A stretch of DNA of 64,000 nucleotides from Ceratotherium simum simum. Its lineage: Eukaryota; Chordata; Mammalia; Perissodactyla; Rhinocerotidae. The position numbers and the translations under genes are program-made. Positions 11,501-23,579 of this stretch are shown here, piece by piece. Below the pieces are notes generated by a model. It had not been told where the DNA came from. It did no database searches and was given only the letters and a program-made list of their open reading frames with translations. The stretch is from positions 124,001-188,000 of the forward strand of contig NW_004454217.1 of assembly GCF_000283155.1 (NCBI RefSeq). The letters are read 5' to 3'. The stretch's first letter is position 1; every line of letters starts with the position of its first letter.

Positions 11501-13168
11501 TTACTTCACTCTGATCTTTGCTATTCCCTTTCTTCTGCGAACTTTGGGCTTAGTCTTATCTTCTTTTTCTAGTTCCTTTTGGTATAATGTTAGATTGTTT
11601 ATTTGAGATTTTTCGTGTTTGTTAAGGTAGGCCTGTATTGCTATAAACTTTACTCTTAGTACTGCTTTTGCAGTATCCCATAGATTTTGGTATGTCGTGT
11701 TTTCATTTTCATTTGTCTGTAGGTATTTTTTTATTTCTTCTTTGAATTCTTTGTTAACCCAATAGTTGTTCAGTAGTGTTTTATTTAATCTCCACATATT
11801 TGTGACTTTTCTAGTTTTATTCTTGTAGTTGATTTCTAATTTCATACTGTTGTGGTTGGAAAAGATGCTTGATATTATTTCAGTCTTCTTAAATTTATTG
11901 AGACTTGTTTTGTGGCCTAACATATGATCTGTCCTGGAGAATGTTCCATGTGCATTTGAAAAAGATGTATATTCTCCTGTTTTTGGATGGAATGTTCTGT
12001 GTATATCTATTAATTCCATCTGGTCTAATGTGTCATTTAAGGCCAGTGTTTTCTTATTGATCTTCTGTCTGAAAAGGCCAATGTTTTCTTATTGATCTTC
12101 TGTCTGAATGATCTATCTGTTGATATATGTGGGGTGTTAAAGTCCCCTACTATTATTATGTTAATGTCAGATCTCCTTTTATGTCTTAATATTTGCGTTA
12201 TGTACTTAGGTGCACCTATGTTGGGCACATAATATTTACAAGTGTTATATCCCCTTGTTGGATTGTTCCCTTTATTGTTATGTAATGCCCTTCTTTGTTT
12301 TTTTGTTACAGTCTTTGTTTTAAAGTCTATTTTGTCTAATATAAATATTGCTGCCCCAGCTTTCTTTTCATTTCCATTTGCATGGAGTATCTTTCCCATC
12401 CTTTCACTTTCAGTCTGTGAGTGTCTTTAGATCTGAAGTGTGTCTTTTGTATGCAACATATACAGGGGTCTTGTTTTTTTTATCCATTCAGCCCCCCTAT
12501 GTCTTTTGATTGAAGCATTTAGTCCATTTATGTTTAAAGTAATTGTTGGTAGATGTGGACTTACAGACATTTTGGTTTTTTCTGGATGTTTTTGTAGTTC
12601 TTCTCTGTTCCTTCTCTTGCTCTCTTCCCTTGTGATTTGATGACTTTCTTTAGTGTTATGTTTGGATTTCTTTCTCTTTGATTTTTGTGTATTTATTATA
12701 GGTTTGTGGTTACCATGAGTTCATATATAGCAACCTATGTATAGAGCAATTTATATTAAGTTAATGGTTTCTTAAGTTCAATCTCATACTAAAAGCCTTA
12801 CATTTTTACTCTCCCCACCATATTTTATGTTTTTGACCTCATATTTTAGCTCTTTTAATTTTGTGTATTCCTTAACCTCTTACGGTAGATATAGATGATT
12901 CTAGTACTTTTGTTATTTGACCTTTATACTAGCTTTATAAGTGGTTGATCCACTACCTTTACCATGTTATTTGGCTTTACCAATGATTTTTTTTTTTTTT
13001 GATAATTTTTTTTATTTCTGTTTGTGGCCTTTTCTTTGCCACTTAAAGAAGTCCCTTTAACATTTCTTGTAAGGCTGGTTTAGTGATGATGAACTCCTTT
13101 AGTTTTTGCTTGTCTGGAAAACTCTTTATTTCTTCTTCCATTCTGAATGATAACCTTGTTGGGTGAGT
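8519..13168 (-). mobile_element. Long minus-strand L1 (about 4.65 kb, 5-prime truncated, dead)
   Basis: The 3-prime end is marked by the T-run at 8519-8527, followed by 3-prime UTR sequence (to about 9060). ORF2 fragments then appear in reverse order. The reverse-transcriptase N-terminal part is at 10902-11285. A later RT part at 10292-10696 has the catalytic FADD-like site destroyed by frame loss. The endonuclease part at 12037-12399 has the VGDFNT and DRS motifs. Frames are broken many times and two small tandem duplications (9574-9615, 12039-12107) are present. The element stops near 13168 without a 5-prime UTR. Confidence 0.88.
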
Positions 13169-13315
13169 TTTTTAAAAAGAATCAGAATCCAAATAAGGTT
13201 CACATGTTATAATGGATGGATTTGTTTTCTAAGTCTCTTAATCTATCTGTGTGTTCTCCCTTGCTTGTTTGTGTTCTCTCCCTCTCAAATTTATTTTTTG
13301 AAGAATGCTCATATA
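13169..13315 (-). mobile_element. Older L1 3-prime UTR, right half
   Basis: The phrase AATCAGAATCCAAATAAGG and the following TCTCTTAATCTATCTG stretch are the natural continuation of the L1M 3-prime UTR that breaks off at 8515. This supports a later 4.65 kb L1 insertion into it. Confidence 0.55.
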
Positions 13316-14749
13316 CTTTTTTCAGTTTAATGTTTTTATTAAGATATAATTTATATACAATAAAATGTATAGATCTTCAGTTTTAACTGTTTTATGTTTT
13401 GACAGATGCATCCACTCATTTAACCCATACTCTAGTGAAGATATAGAACATTTCCATCATCCCGGAAAGATCCCTTGGCCCCTTAGCAGTCAATTCAAAT
13501 CAATTCTTATTCTGTCCTCCTCCCAACCACCCAATCCCAAGCAACCACTGTTCTGATTTCTTTCATCATAGATTAGATTTTGCCTATTATAGAGTATCAT
13601 GTAAGTGGAATCCTACAGTATATACTCTTTTGTGTCTGGTTACTTACATTCAATCTGTTTTTGAGATTTATCAATGATGTTGCAAGTATCAGTAATTTGT
13701 TCCTTTTTACTGCTGAGTAGTATTCCATCATAGGATTATACCACAATTTAATTATTCATTCTTGTTGTTGGACATTTGGATTATTTATAGTTTTTGGCTA
13801 TTATGAACAAAAGAGTGCTATGAACATTCTGTACAGGCCTTTTTGTGGACTCTTGGGTAAAGAGAGTACAACTGAGTAAGAGTAGAATTGCTGGGACATG
13901 GGGTAGGTATATATTTAACTTTATAAGAAATTGCCAAACTGTTCTCCAAAGTGGTTCCACTGCTGCCAGCAATGCATGAGAGTTCCGGTGTCTTCACATT
14001 CTCACCAACATTTGATATTATCAGTCTTTTTAATTTTAGCTGTTTTAGTCAGTATGTAGCTGTTTCTCATTGTGGTGTTAATTCAGATCTCCCTAATGAC
14101 TAATGAATTAGAGGACTTTTACATGTCTGTTGGCTCCTTGTGTATTTTGTTTTGTGAAGTGTCCGAGTAATTTGCTCATTCTTACATTGGGTTATATGTC
14201 TTTTTCATACTGATTTGTAGACTACTTTTATATGTTCTGCATAGATAGTCTTTTGTCATATATATGCATTGTGAATATATTTGCCTAATCTGTAGGTTGG
14301 CTGTTAATTTTAATGGTGGTTTCTTTTGATGAATGTAATTTTCTAATTTTGAAGATTTAATTTATCAATTTTCTTCTTCTATGGTTAGTGCTTACTGTGT
14401 GCTAAGACATCTTTGCCTACTCCAAGGCTGTGAAGATGGTCCATGTTTTCTTCTAGAAGCTTTATATTTTTAGCTTTTATGTATAAATCTATGATTCATC
14501 TTGAACTAATTTTTGTTTATGAAGGAGTTACAGATCCCAGATTTATGTATTTTTTTCCATGTAGATATCTAGGTGTCCCAGCAGAATTTTTTTTGAAAGA
14601 ATTTGTCTTTCTCTATTGAATTGCTTTGGTGCCTTTGTCAAAAATCAATTGAACATATAAGTGTGTCTATTTATGTATATCTATTTTGTTTTCTGGATCT
14701 ATTTGTCTATCCCTGTGCCAATACCAGGCTGTTTTGATTACTATGGCTT

Positions 14750-15063
14750 TACAATGTCTTTTTTTTTTTGAGGAAGATCAGCCTTGAGCTAACATCCATG
14801 CCAATCCTCCTCTTTTTGCTGAGGAAGACCAGCTCTGAGCTAACATCTATTGCCAATCCTCCTGTTTTTTTTCCCCCCCAAGCCCCAACAGATAGTTGTA
14901 TGTCATAGTTGCACATCCTTCTAGTTGCTGTATGTGGGACGTCGCCTCAGCATGGCCGGAGAAGCGGTGTGTCGGTGCGCGCCCGGGATCAGAACCCGGG
15001 CCGCCAGTAGAAGAGCACGTGCACTTAACCACTAAGCCATGGGGCCAGCCCCTACAATGTCTT
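14750..15063 (-). mobile_element. ERE SINE, hybrid type, inside L1
   Basis: The element is 14761-15052 (292 bases), with TACAATGTCTT duplicated at 14750-14760 and 15053-15063. It carries both the doubled GAGGAAGA tail module of the long EREs and the CAACAGATAGTTGTATGTC module of the short EREs, so it is longer than either. Confidence 0.92.
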
Positions 15064-15835
15064 AAAATCAAGTAGTATGACTACTCTAGGTTTTTTTCAA
15101 AATTGTTCTGCCCTTTCTAGGTCCTTGTCTAGTTCTGGTATTAATACATAAGTCTCTAATATATTTTGGGAGGTGTTTGCTCTTCCTGTATATGTTGAAA
15201 GAGTTTGTATAGGCATCCTTAGATGTTTATAGAATTGACTAGTGAGGCCATCTGGGCTTGGAGTTTTCTTTGTGCAGAAGGTTTTAAATTACAAGTATAT
15301 TTTCTGTAAGTGATATAGGGCTATTCAGATTTTCTATTTCTGCTGTGGCAGTTCTGGAAATGTATGCCTTTCAAGGAATTTGTCTATTTCATCTTGATGA
15401 GTGGACATCAAGGAATTTGTCCACTAATCTAAGTTGTGTAATTTATTGGCATAAACTTGTTCATAATATTCTCTTAGGTTTTTAGGATCTATAGTGATAG
15501 TGCCTCTTTTATTTCCAATACTTGTTTTTCTCTTTTCTTTTTCTTGATCACTTTAGGGATTATCAACTCTATTGATCTTTTTAAGGAACCAACTTTTTGT
15601 TTCATTGATTTTTCTCTTGTTTGCTTATTCTGTATATCGTTGGTTCCTGCTCTTATTTTTTATTATTTATTTTCTTCTACTTATTTGGGTTTAACTTACT
15701 CTTCTTTCTCTAGTTTCTCAAGATGGAAGCTTTAAATTTTGAATTTAGCTCTTTGTTCTAAAAGCATTTAGAGCTATGAGTTTCTCTCTAAGCATTGCTT
15801 TAGCTGTATCCCACAAATTTCCATTATCATTTGAT

Positions 15836-16100
15836 TTAAAATATTCTTTTTTGTTGTTTTTTTGTGAAGAAGATCAGCCCTGAGCTAACATCCATGCCAA
15901 TCCTCCTCTTTTTGCTGAGGAAGACTGGCCCTGGGCTAACATCTGTGCCTGTCTTCCTCCACTTTATATGGGATGCCACCACAGCATGGCCTGACAAGCA
16001 GTGCCTCGGTGTGTGCCCAGGATCCGAACCCGGGCTGCCAGCAGCGGAGGGCGCGTGCTTAACTGCTATGCCACAGGGCTGGCCCCTTAAAATATTCTTT
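15836..16100 (-). mobile_element. ERE SINE, long type, inside L1
   Basis: The element is at about 15850-16086, with TTAAAATATTCTTT duplicated at 15836-15849 and 16087-16100. It has the doubled tail module and ends with the head TGGCCCC. It interrupts the L1 ORF2 relic. Confidence 0.92.
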
Positions 16101-16423
16101 AATTTCCCGTGTGATATATTCTTTGATCCATGGATTATTTAGAATTCTGTAATTTAACTTCCAAATATTTGGGGATTTTCCAGATATTTTTATCTTATTG
16201 ATTTCAATTTAATTTATATGGTCAAAAAAATACACTGCATGATTTCAGCCCTTTTAAGTTTATTGAGGCTTGTTTTATAGATCAGGAAATGGTTTATCTT
16301 GGTGAATGTTCCATGTGTACTTAAGAAGAATTTATAATCTGTTGTTGTTTGTAGTGCTCTATAAAAGTCAGTTAGGTTTAGTTCATTAATAGTATTGTCT
16401 GAATCATCTATATCTTTACTGAT

Positions 16424-16448
16424 TGTGTGTGTGTGTGTGTGTATGTGT
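16424..16448. repeat. (TG)n microsatellite
   Basis: About ten uninterrupted TG units followed by TATGTG, inside the L1 relic. Likely length-variable. Confidence 0.8.
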
Positions 16449-17272
16449 CTAGTCTATCAGTTAACTGAGAGTTGTGTTAAAATTTTTAAATAAAATTTGT
16501 AGATTTGTCTGTATTTCCCTTTAGTTTCTGCTTGTATTTCCCATACACCTTTAGTGCTGTTATATCTATTCAGTGTTATGTCTGTTTACTCCTTTATCAT
16601 TACCAAGCGTTCCTCTTTATCTCTGGTAATCTCGAAGTAATACTCCTTTGAATCTACTTTGCTCGACATTAATATAGCCACTCCAGATTTTGTAGGGTAA
16701 GTGCTTGGATGATATATCCTTTTACATTCTTTTCTTTTTAATCTACCTGTGTTTTTATATTTAAAGTGTGTCTCCTGCAAATGGCACATAGTAGAGTTTT
16801 CATCTAGTCTGAAAATCTCAACCTTTTAATTGGGGCCATATACATTCAATGTAATTATTAACATGGTTCATTTAAAAGTCTTTGTTTTCTCTTTGTCCCA
16901 TCTGCTTTTTCTTCTTTTATACTTCCATATATTCGTTCCATCTTTTGTGCTTTTTATTGTCATACATTTTGCTTCTACATATATTATTGTATATTGCAAT
17001 TATTTGAGCTTCAAAAATCAACTATTCTTTAAAGAAATTAAGAAATGAGAATATTTTATATCTACTTATATATTTACTATTTCTGCCATTCTTCGTTTCT
17101 TCATGAGATCCAGGTGTCGTCTATCTGGTATCATTTTCCTTCAGTCTGAAGAACTTCATTTAACATTTCTTGTAATGCTGGTCTCTTGGTGATAATTTCA
17201 CCTTTTGTTTTCATATTTTGTTTATCTGATAATATCTTTACCGTCTTTATTTTTGAAGCATTTTTTGATGAA

Positions 17273-17909
17273 TACAGTCAACTTTGTTATTCACTGTAGT
17301 TATGTTCTATAAAGTGACAGAAAACACTGAATTAGCAAATGTTGAGTCATTGTTCCAAGGGGAAATACAGGGTTACGGTCCTGTGAACCTCTAGTCATAG
17401 CATTTTTGTTAACTGATCAATGTATAACTTTGTTTTATGTGTGTTTCTATTTACAGACACATTATTTACTGTATATTGTTGATTTATTAACATTGAACTC
17501 ATGGCCAACAGCACTATAACTCATGCTGGAATGAAGCTTACCTAACACACCTGTGTTCTCTGTAAGGTACATCACAGCCTTCTTGTGATTAAGAACTCTA
17601 GACAGCACTTCAGCGCTATGCTAAGGGGCCATTTTAAACAGCAAAATCACCAACAAAAAACACAAGAATGTGAAAAAATGTAGCACTAAATAGACCACGA
17701 AAAGAATGCTTGTTTGCAGTACAAGAGCTGAAACAAGAAGGCGCAGGGCTGCCTTGTTTGACCTCGGGTGGGAACATGTGTCGGGTGACTGGAATGTTTC
17801 ACTGCTCTGCTCATGTCTGCTGCTATAAGTTATTGATTTTGGGATTACCAATTTAGTGAATAGGCAAATTTGCAAATAGGGAATCAGTGAATAATGATGA
17901 TGGACTGTA
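17273..17909. mobile_element. Tigger-like DNA transposon inside L1
   Basis: The element is 17275-17907 (633 bases), flanked by TA on both sides. The left end is CAGTCAACTTTGTTATTCAC. The reverse complement of the right end starts CAGTCCATCATCATTATTCA, so the termini are imperfect inverted repeats sharing CAGTC and TTATTCACTG. L1 sequence resumes immediately after it. There is no transposase frame. The family name (TcMar-Tigger) is inferred from the TA duplication and the termini. Confidence 0.75.
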
Positions 17910-18242
17910 TATAATTCTAGGTGGTCAGTTTTTTTCACCATTTTTAGAGATGTTCTGTTATCTTTTTAATTGTGTTGTTTCCAATGAGAGGTCTGGTCAT
18001 TCTTCATGTTGTTCTCTTGCCTTTTTCCTGTTTTTAAGATTTTCTCTATCTTTGGTTTTCAACAATTTGACCTCTACAATATATTTCTTTGTGGTTTGTG
18101 TTTATCCTGCTTGGGGTTCATTGAGCTTCTTGGATCTGTGGGTTGGTATTTTCCATAGCCATTGTCAAATTTTAGGCCCTTGTATCTTTAAATTTTTTTT
18201 TTTCTTCCTGCTTCAGTTACTGTTGCCTTTTTGGAGGACTCC

Positions 18243-18488
18243 AATTGCATATACTTATTTTATTTTATTTTTTTAATTTTTATTTATTTATTTTTTCCCC
18301 AAAGCCCTCAGTAGATAGCTGTATGTCATAGCTGCACATCCTTCTAGTTGCTGTATGTGGGATGCGGCCTCAGCATGGCCTGACAAGCGGTGCGGCGGTG
18401 TGCGCCCGGGATCCGAACCCGGGCCACCAGTAGTGGAGCATGAGCACTTAACTGCTAAGCCACGGGGCCGGCCCAATTGCATACACTT
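18243..18488 (-). mobile_element. ERE SINE, short type, inside L1
   Basis: The element is 18257-18474. The duplication is AATTGCATATACTT at 18243-18256 and AATTGCATACACTT at 18475-18488, one mismatch in 14. It carries the GTAGATAGCTGTATGTCATA module and the GGGCCGGCCC head. Confidence 0.92.
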
Positions 18489-19019
18489 TAAATGCTTGAT
18501 TGTCTCACAGGTCACTGAGGCTGTTCATTGTTTTTTTCCCCTGCTGTGCTTCAGTTTAGACAGTTTCTTTAAGTTGCTCTTTCCTTAAGTTTATTGATCT
18601 TTTCTTCTGCACTGTCCAATCTGCTTTTAAGCCCATCTCGTGATTTTTTTTCTTTCACTTAATGTAATTTTCAGTTATAGAACCTCCATTTGGTTCTTTT
18701 TGGTTCTCTACCAAGATTCTCTGTCTATTCACTCATTACGTCCGTCTTTTACTTACTGTACATACTTAGGAATATTGTAATAGCTATTTAAATTTCCATT
18801 TTAATGTTCACTAATCCAACATCTACATTATTTCTGTGTTTGTTTACATTGGCTGTTTTTTCCTATTCATGCTCAAATTTTCTTGCTGCTTTTTGTGTTC
18901 GGTAATTTCTTATTTTATACTGGTTATCATGGATGTGGTGTTCATTTTGTTCAGGCAGGCAGTTAATTTGATGCAAATCATCTTGATCTTTTCAAGTCTT
19001 GATTTTAAAGTTAGGATGG

Positions 19020-19226
19020 GTCTACAGCAGGGGTTGGTTGACTTTTTCTTTAAGGGCCAAGTAGTAAATATTTTAGGCTTGTGGGTCATACAGTTTCTGT
19101 CGTAACTGCTCATCTTTGCCCTTATAATGTAGGAGTAGCCATAGACAATACGTAAATGAATGGACATGCTGTCTTCCAATACAGCTTTGGCTGATGAGCC
19201 ATATTTTGTTGACTCTTGGTCTAGAA
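19020..19226 (+). mobile_element. hAT-Charlie-like MITE
   Basis: The element is 19028-19218. It begins CAGGGGTTGGTTGACTTTTT and contains the family's typical CCATAGACAATACGTAAATG stretch. The flanks GTCTACAG and GTCTAGAA (19020-19027, 19219-19226) match at six of eight positions, as expected for a decayed hAT 8-base duplication. A sister copy lies at 60835-61266. Confidence 0.75.
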
Positions 19227-19795
19227 TATCCCTTACTTTAGGGTTAAAGTGGTCCACTTAAGGTGTGCCTTTTCTGGGGTCTCATTTTTATACTTGGGGT
19301 GTTCAGTGAGATCTCTCCACTTTGGGCAAAACTTTTAGGTTAGGTCTTCAGCACAGTCTGACCTCCAGAATATCCATTCAGCACACAACTCTATCATAGT
19401 TTCTCTGCTAGACCTCACTGAGTCTGTGTGCAGCGTAGTATTTAGCCAAAGATTTAAAGGGAACCCCTATCCAGATTTCTGTAGCTCCTTTTTTATGAAG
19501 GTTTCTTTTATATATTACCCTGCCCCACAAATTCCAGACAACTCAGCAGCCACCTCAGGTCAGCAGAGCACAGTATTCTTGGGCTCCTCTTCCCTATGCT
19601 GTAAACCAGAAAGTGCCTTCAGGCAGAAATCCAGGGCACTCCTCTGATGTGCTTTCCTCTTGGGAATCACTCCTCTGCTGCCTGTTGTCCAATGTCTCAA
19701 GACAGTTGCTTCATATATTTTGCTCGGTTTCATAGTTTATGTTGGAAGGGTTAGTCTGATATAATTATTCTCATAGGTAGAAGCAGAAGTTCTTC

Positions 19796-21340
19796 TCTAT
19801 AGTTTTAAAACGCCATTTATTTTCTTTGTTTTATAAATTAGATATGAGTTTACTGACCAGCTACATGTTTGGTTGATAAATGGTTTTTTTTTTTTTTTTT
19901 TTTGAAATGAACATGTCAAGGAAAATATTCAGTATAAGAGTGTGTGAACATTGGTGAAATTGTGATAGCATATATATTTTTTGAAATGACTGGTAATAAA
20001 TTAAAAACTGACATACTACTTTTACTTTTTAAAAAAATGATTTACTTAAAAAAATGGAAATTTCTTTAGTGAACTTTAGTTTTGTAACTGATCCGTGTGT
20101 GATGGAAGTAATTAGCATTCAAAGTATGTAGCCCTGTGGCAGTTAGTCTAAATTTACACTAGGCTTAGGTAAGGAAATGAATCTAGCATTAGGGCCAACT
20201 TGAGGAATAGATCATTTGGAAAAGTTGTTTTGTGAATGGTGCTCATCTCTTATACTGTCATTATAAGTAGTTTAGTGATTCTGTTCGTTTTACTGAGGGT
20301 GATAAGGAAATAAACATGTATCTGTTTGTAGTAACAAAGTTAAATTAAAATTTTCTAGTTTTGTTATTAAGTAACTATGTGACTTTGAATAAGTTACTTA
20401 ATTCTCTGAGCTTAGGTAACTGGAAATGTGGTAGAAGATTGACAAAAATAAGCTAAGGGCGAATTTATATTTTAGAAAGAAAGTAAGGCTGAATATGGTG
20501 AATTTGAGTTTTGCTGGATGTCAACATTCAGATATGCAGGAGCGGGAAGCTTGGGTTTGGTTAGGGAGAATTGTGTTTGGTTAGCATAGATGACACGTGA
20601 GGAGTTGTTGAGATAAGTTTAGACAGTTAAGTTGGAGCCATATGGTACAGGGCCTTATTTATCTGACTAAGGGTTTTAGGTATTATTCTGTGGATAACTG
20701 GGAGCTTTTAAATATTTTGGGGCAAGAGAATATATAGAATTGTCCTTTTAGGAATATTAATTTGATGGCAGTAGAGTGGAGAGACTTAATAGGAAAGTTC
20801 TGCCTTCACCTTTGCCTATTACTTAGTGAAAACTTGATTGTTGTTTTTTTGTTTTGAATTATGCCACTGTGTTCTTACTTAGTATGGGTATAATTAAGTC
20901 CTTAATATTATTATATTTTTCTGGCTATCTGTTCAGAATAGCACAAATGAGGTTAAGTTTTAATTTCATTCAGTGGTTAGAATTTGGCATTATGAGTAGA
21001 TCATAGAAGGGGGGGTGGTTTACCTTTTTGGTAAGCCCAATAATATAAGTGTATGTATAACATCTCTCAGTAATTCAGAATGTTATACTTTTTACTTAAT
21101 ATGGTATCCCTGATTATAAAGTAGTTTATTCATTTGTGAAAGTCAGAATCTTTTACAGAAAAAGGAAGACTAATCTAAAATCAATAATTTTTTTCGAAAC
21201 AAGAAATAATTTGTAGGTGTTTTAGCCTTAGAATTTGGTAGCTTATTATATATGAGTATTGTTGATCAAAATTTTCTTCTAACAGTGTTAATTTTATTTA
21301 CTAGTCCTTTTTTAAATCCTTAATTTATGTAGTAAAGTCC
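19796..21340. other. Intronic sequence with an A/T-rich spacer and an L2 trace
   Basis: Contains a T-run at 19884-19904 and an L2-like stretch at about 20630-20780 (GGTACAGGGCCTTATTTATC). I see no exon or RNA gene. Confidence 0.45.
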
Positions 21341-21344
21341 AGGA

Positions 21345-21565
21345 AAGGAAGTTTGGCAGAGTGGTTAAAGAAAAGAGCATGGACTTGTAAACTCTTTGGA
21401 TTCAAATTTCAGATCCATCTCTTTCAGTTTTATGGCTCTGAGGAACTTGCTTAGCCTTTTTATGCCTATTTCCTCATCTGTGAAATGAGGAGAAAAGTAG
21501 TACCTACTTGAGAGGGTAGTTTTGAGTATTGAAAGAGCATCTGAAATATGTCCAGCCAGTGTTAA
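21345..21565 (+). repeat. MIR SINE relic
   Basis: Sense MIR: GGCAGAGTGGTTAAAGAAAAG, then GACTTGTAAACTC, then a TTTCCTCATCTGTGAAATGA core. This is an ancient mammalian-wide SINE with no visible TSD. Confidence 0.75.
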
Positions 21566-21839
21566 CATCTCTATAAATGTTTATATTGTGAAATGGAAGC
21601 AATTAATCAGATATTGCAGATAATTACAGGGTATTTGCTGAGTGACAGTTTATCTTGTTTCAGGAGATCAAACTCGAGGGGCTGATAAGGTAAGAAGAAT
21701 TTACACCAGTTGTGCTTACGCATAAACACATCCCTTGGAAGATAAAGCACATGAACTTGGGAGTTAGACCTGTTTAAATCCTGGTTCTCTGGGCTCCTAG
21801 CTCTGTGACTTAGGGCAAGTTGTTTCTTTTTTCTTTCCC

Positions 21840-22000
21840 ACTTCATCCTTCACAGCATTTTGAGGTAGATACTATTATTATCCTTATTTTACAAATGAGG
21901 AAATGAGGCACAGAAAGGCTAAATAATAACTTTCTTAGGGTTACACAGTTATAAGTGATGGATCTGGGATTGGAACACAGGCAATTTGATCCCATGATCT
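21840..22000 (-). repeat. MIR SINE relic
   Basis: Antisense MIR core: ATTATCCTTATTTTACAAAT, GAGGCACAGAAAGG, then GGTTACACAG. Diverged. A smaller MIR/L2-like trace of the same type lies at 22530-22625. Confidence 0.7.
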
Positions 22001-23146
22001 GTGATTGCTTTAGTGGGAGTTTGAGCAACTCTCTTCTTCTTGAAGGCCAAATGGTAGTGACCTCTTCTGGATTTTTTAATAAGTGCTTTTAGTAATGCAG
22101 TATTTGTTTTGTGGTTAATTTTGGATTGACTCTCATTTTTACAAAATGAAAATTTTTTCTTTTTTTAAAATTTAGTGAATAATTAAGTACCAATTTGTAA
22201 ATGTTCTCACTTGGCCAAGTGCCAGGAATACAGTTTTTACTATAAGAGTGATTCCTTAGATAGGAGTAAGGATACATTTTTTTTAAATACTTTAAATTTT
22301 TGGCACAATTTTAGATGTAGTTTGTTCCCTAGTTTTAGCAGTAACATATGTTTCTAGTTAACTTTCCAAGTAGACTGACTTCTGAATTAGTGGCTTTTAA
22401 CTGTGTTGTCTAGATAAAAAAGACAATCATTTTGTTAAGAATTTGCTATCTTTTATTTAGATGGAGCAGCTATGTAATTATTTGGTTCTGCTCTTTGACC
22501 CCCAGATTCTCCGTTTTATACAAGATTATAATTCATTATTTTAGCTGAAAGGAATTTTCAAATTCCCTCATTTTACAAGTGAGAAACTGTGTAACTTAAC
22601 TAAGATCACATAGCAAGTCATCTTGAAAAAGAGTGCACACACGTGTGTACATTTTATAAAATCTCATCAGGCATTATGTCTTCCTGGTTTGGATGAGTGG
22701 CCCATTCAGCCTATTGTTCTAGTTTTAGGAGACCCTTTTAAACACATATCATGGATTTCTCCTCACCACATCATCTAAGAATCCTTTAGGTATGATATTA
22801 TGCCCAGTATGGATTTATCTAAAATTTATATGACATTGTGGATTTAATTCTTCTATTCATCAAGGGGAATATCATTGGAAGAGAAGTCCATGTTCATAAT
22901 AGCCACATCTCTTTGATTTTTTTTTATTGGTCGGTGTTGTCTAGTTTGTCCTTCCGGATAGAAGTGTCCAAATTTATCAGGTCCTCTCCAGTAAAGGAAT
23001 ACCTTCCTGTCATTCCTCAGGCCATTTCAAACTGTCTTTCGCTAGAGGCCTTTCTCTTGTATAAATTACACAAGATCTTTAGCTCAGGATCTCCCAACTG
23101 CAGGTATAAAATGACATTGTACAAGGTTAATATACCAACTATATGG

Positions 23147-23577
23147 TGTATTAGTCGGCTCGGGCTGCCATATCAAAGTACTGTAGACTAGGTGGCTTAA
23201 ACAACAGAAATTTCTCACAGTTCTGGAGGCTGGGAAGTCTAAGATCAAGGTGCCAGCTAGGTAGGTTTCATTCTGAGGCCTCTTCTCTTGGCTTATAGGT
23301 GGCTGCCATCTCACTGTGTGCTCACATGACTTGTGTGTGTGTGTGCACACACACCTGTGGGGGGCAGGGAGAGACAGAGAGAAGTGTTGTTACACAGGCA
23401 CAAGCAAGCTCTCTGGTGTCTCTTCTTATAAGGGCACTAATCCTATCCGACCATGGCCCCACCCTCCCGACCTCATGTAACCCTAACTATCTCCGCATTT
23501 CCAAATACCATCATATTGGAGGTTAGGACTTCAACATATGAATTTGGGGGGAGACATAAACATTCAGTCCATAAAAT
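23147..23577 (-). mobile_element. MaLR-type solo LTR (MST/THE1-like)
   Basis: Antisense LTR of the ERVL-MaLR group: GTATTAGTCGGCTCGGGCTG at the left, TTCTCACAGTTCTGGAGGC, TTATAAGGGCACTAATCC, and AACATATGAATTTGGGGGG at the right. No internal retroviral sequence is attached, so it is a solo LTR. A (TG)n(CA)n palindromic stretch at 23331-23353 has grown inside it. Confidence 0.85.
23331..23353. repeat. (TG)n/(CA)n self-complementary repeat
   Basis: A TG run passes directly into a CA run, giving an inverted repeat centred near 23346 as well as a microsatellite. Such alternating purine-pyrimidine tracts can adopt Z-DNA or hairpins. Confidence 0.8.
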
Positions 23578-23579
23578 AT

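Larger units (their letters stand above)
13320..19795 (-). mobile_element. Near full-length old L1, interrupted by five later insertions
   Basis: Antisense L1 sequence can be followed in order. The 3-prime UTR starts at about 13325 (TTTTTATTAAGATATAATTT). ORF2 segments run to about 17270, with endonuclease-side peptide at 16586-16789. The ORF1/5-prime side is at 17910-18250, 18489-19020 and 19227-19795. Between these lie later insertions: EREs at 14761-15052, 15850-16086 and 18257-18474, a Tigger-like element at 17275-17907 and a hAT element at 19028-19218. All frames are decayed. The 5-prime limit is approximate. Confidence 0.75.

Noticed and set aside
8519..13168. Several open frames of 60-170 codons on the minus strand as host genes
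   Set aside because: They are broken pieces of L1 ORF2 (endonuclease and reverse transcriptase) in several frames.
15401..15424. Short hairpin GTGGACA/TGTCCAC
   Set aside because: It lies in a decayed L1 and has only seven-base arms; likely chance.
18287..18515. Frames encoding conserved-looking peptides that recur at 14847, 18288, 36274 and 60923
   Set aside because: They are translations of the same ERE body in antisense, not a protein family.
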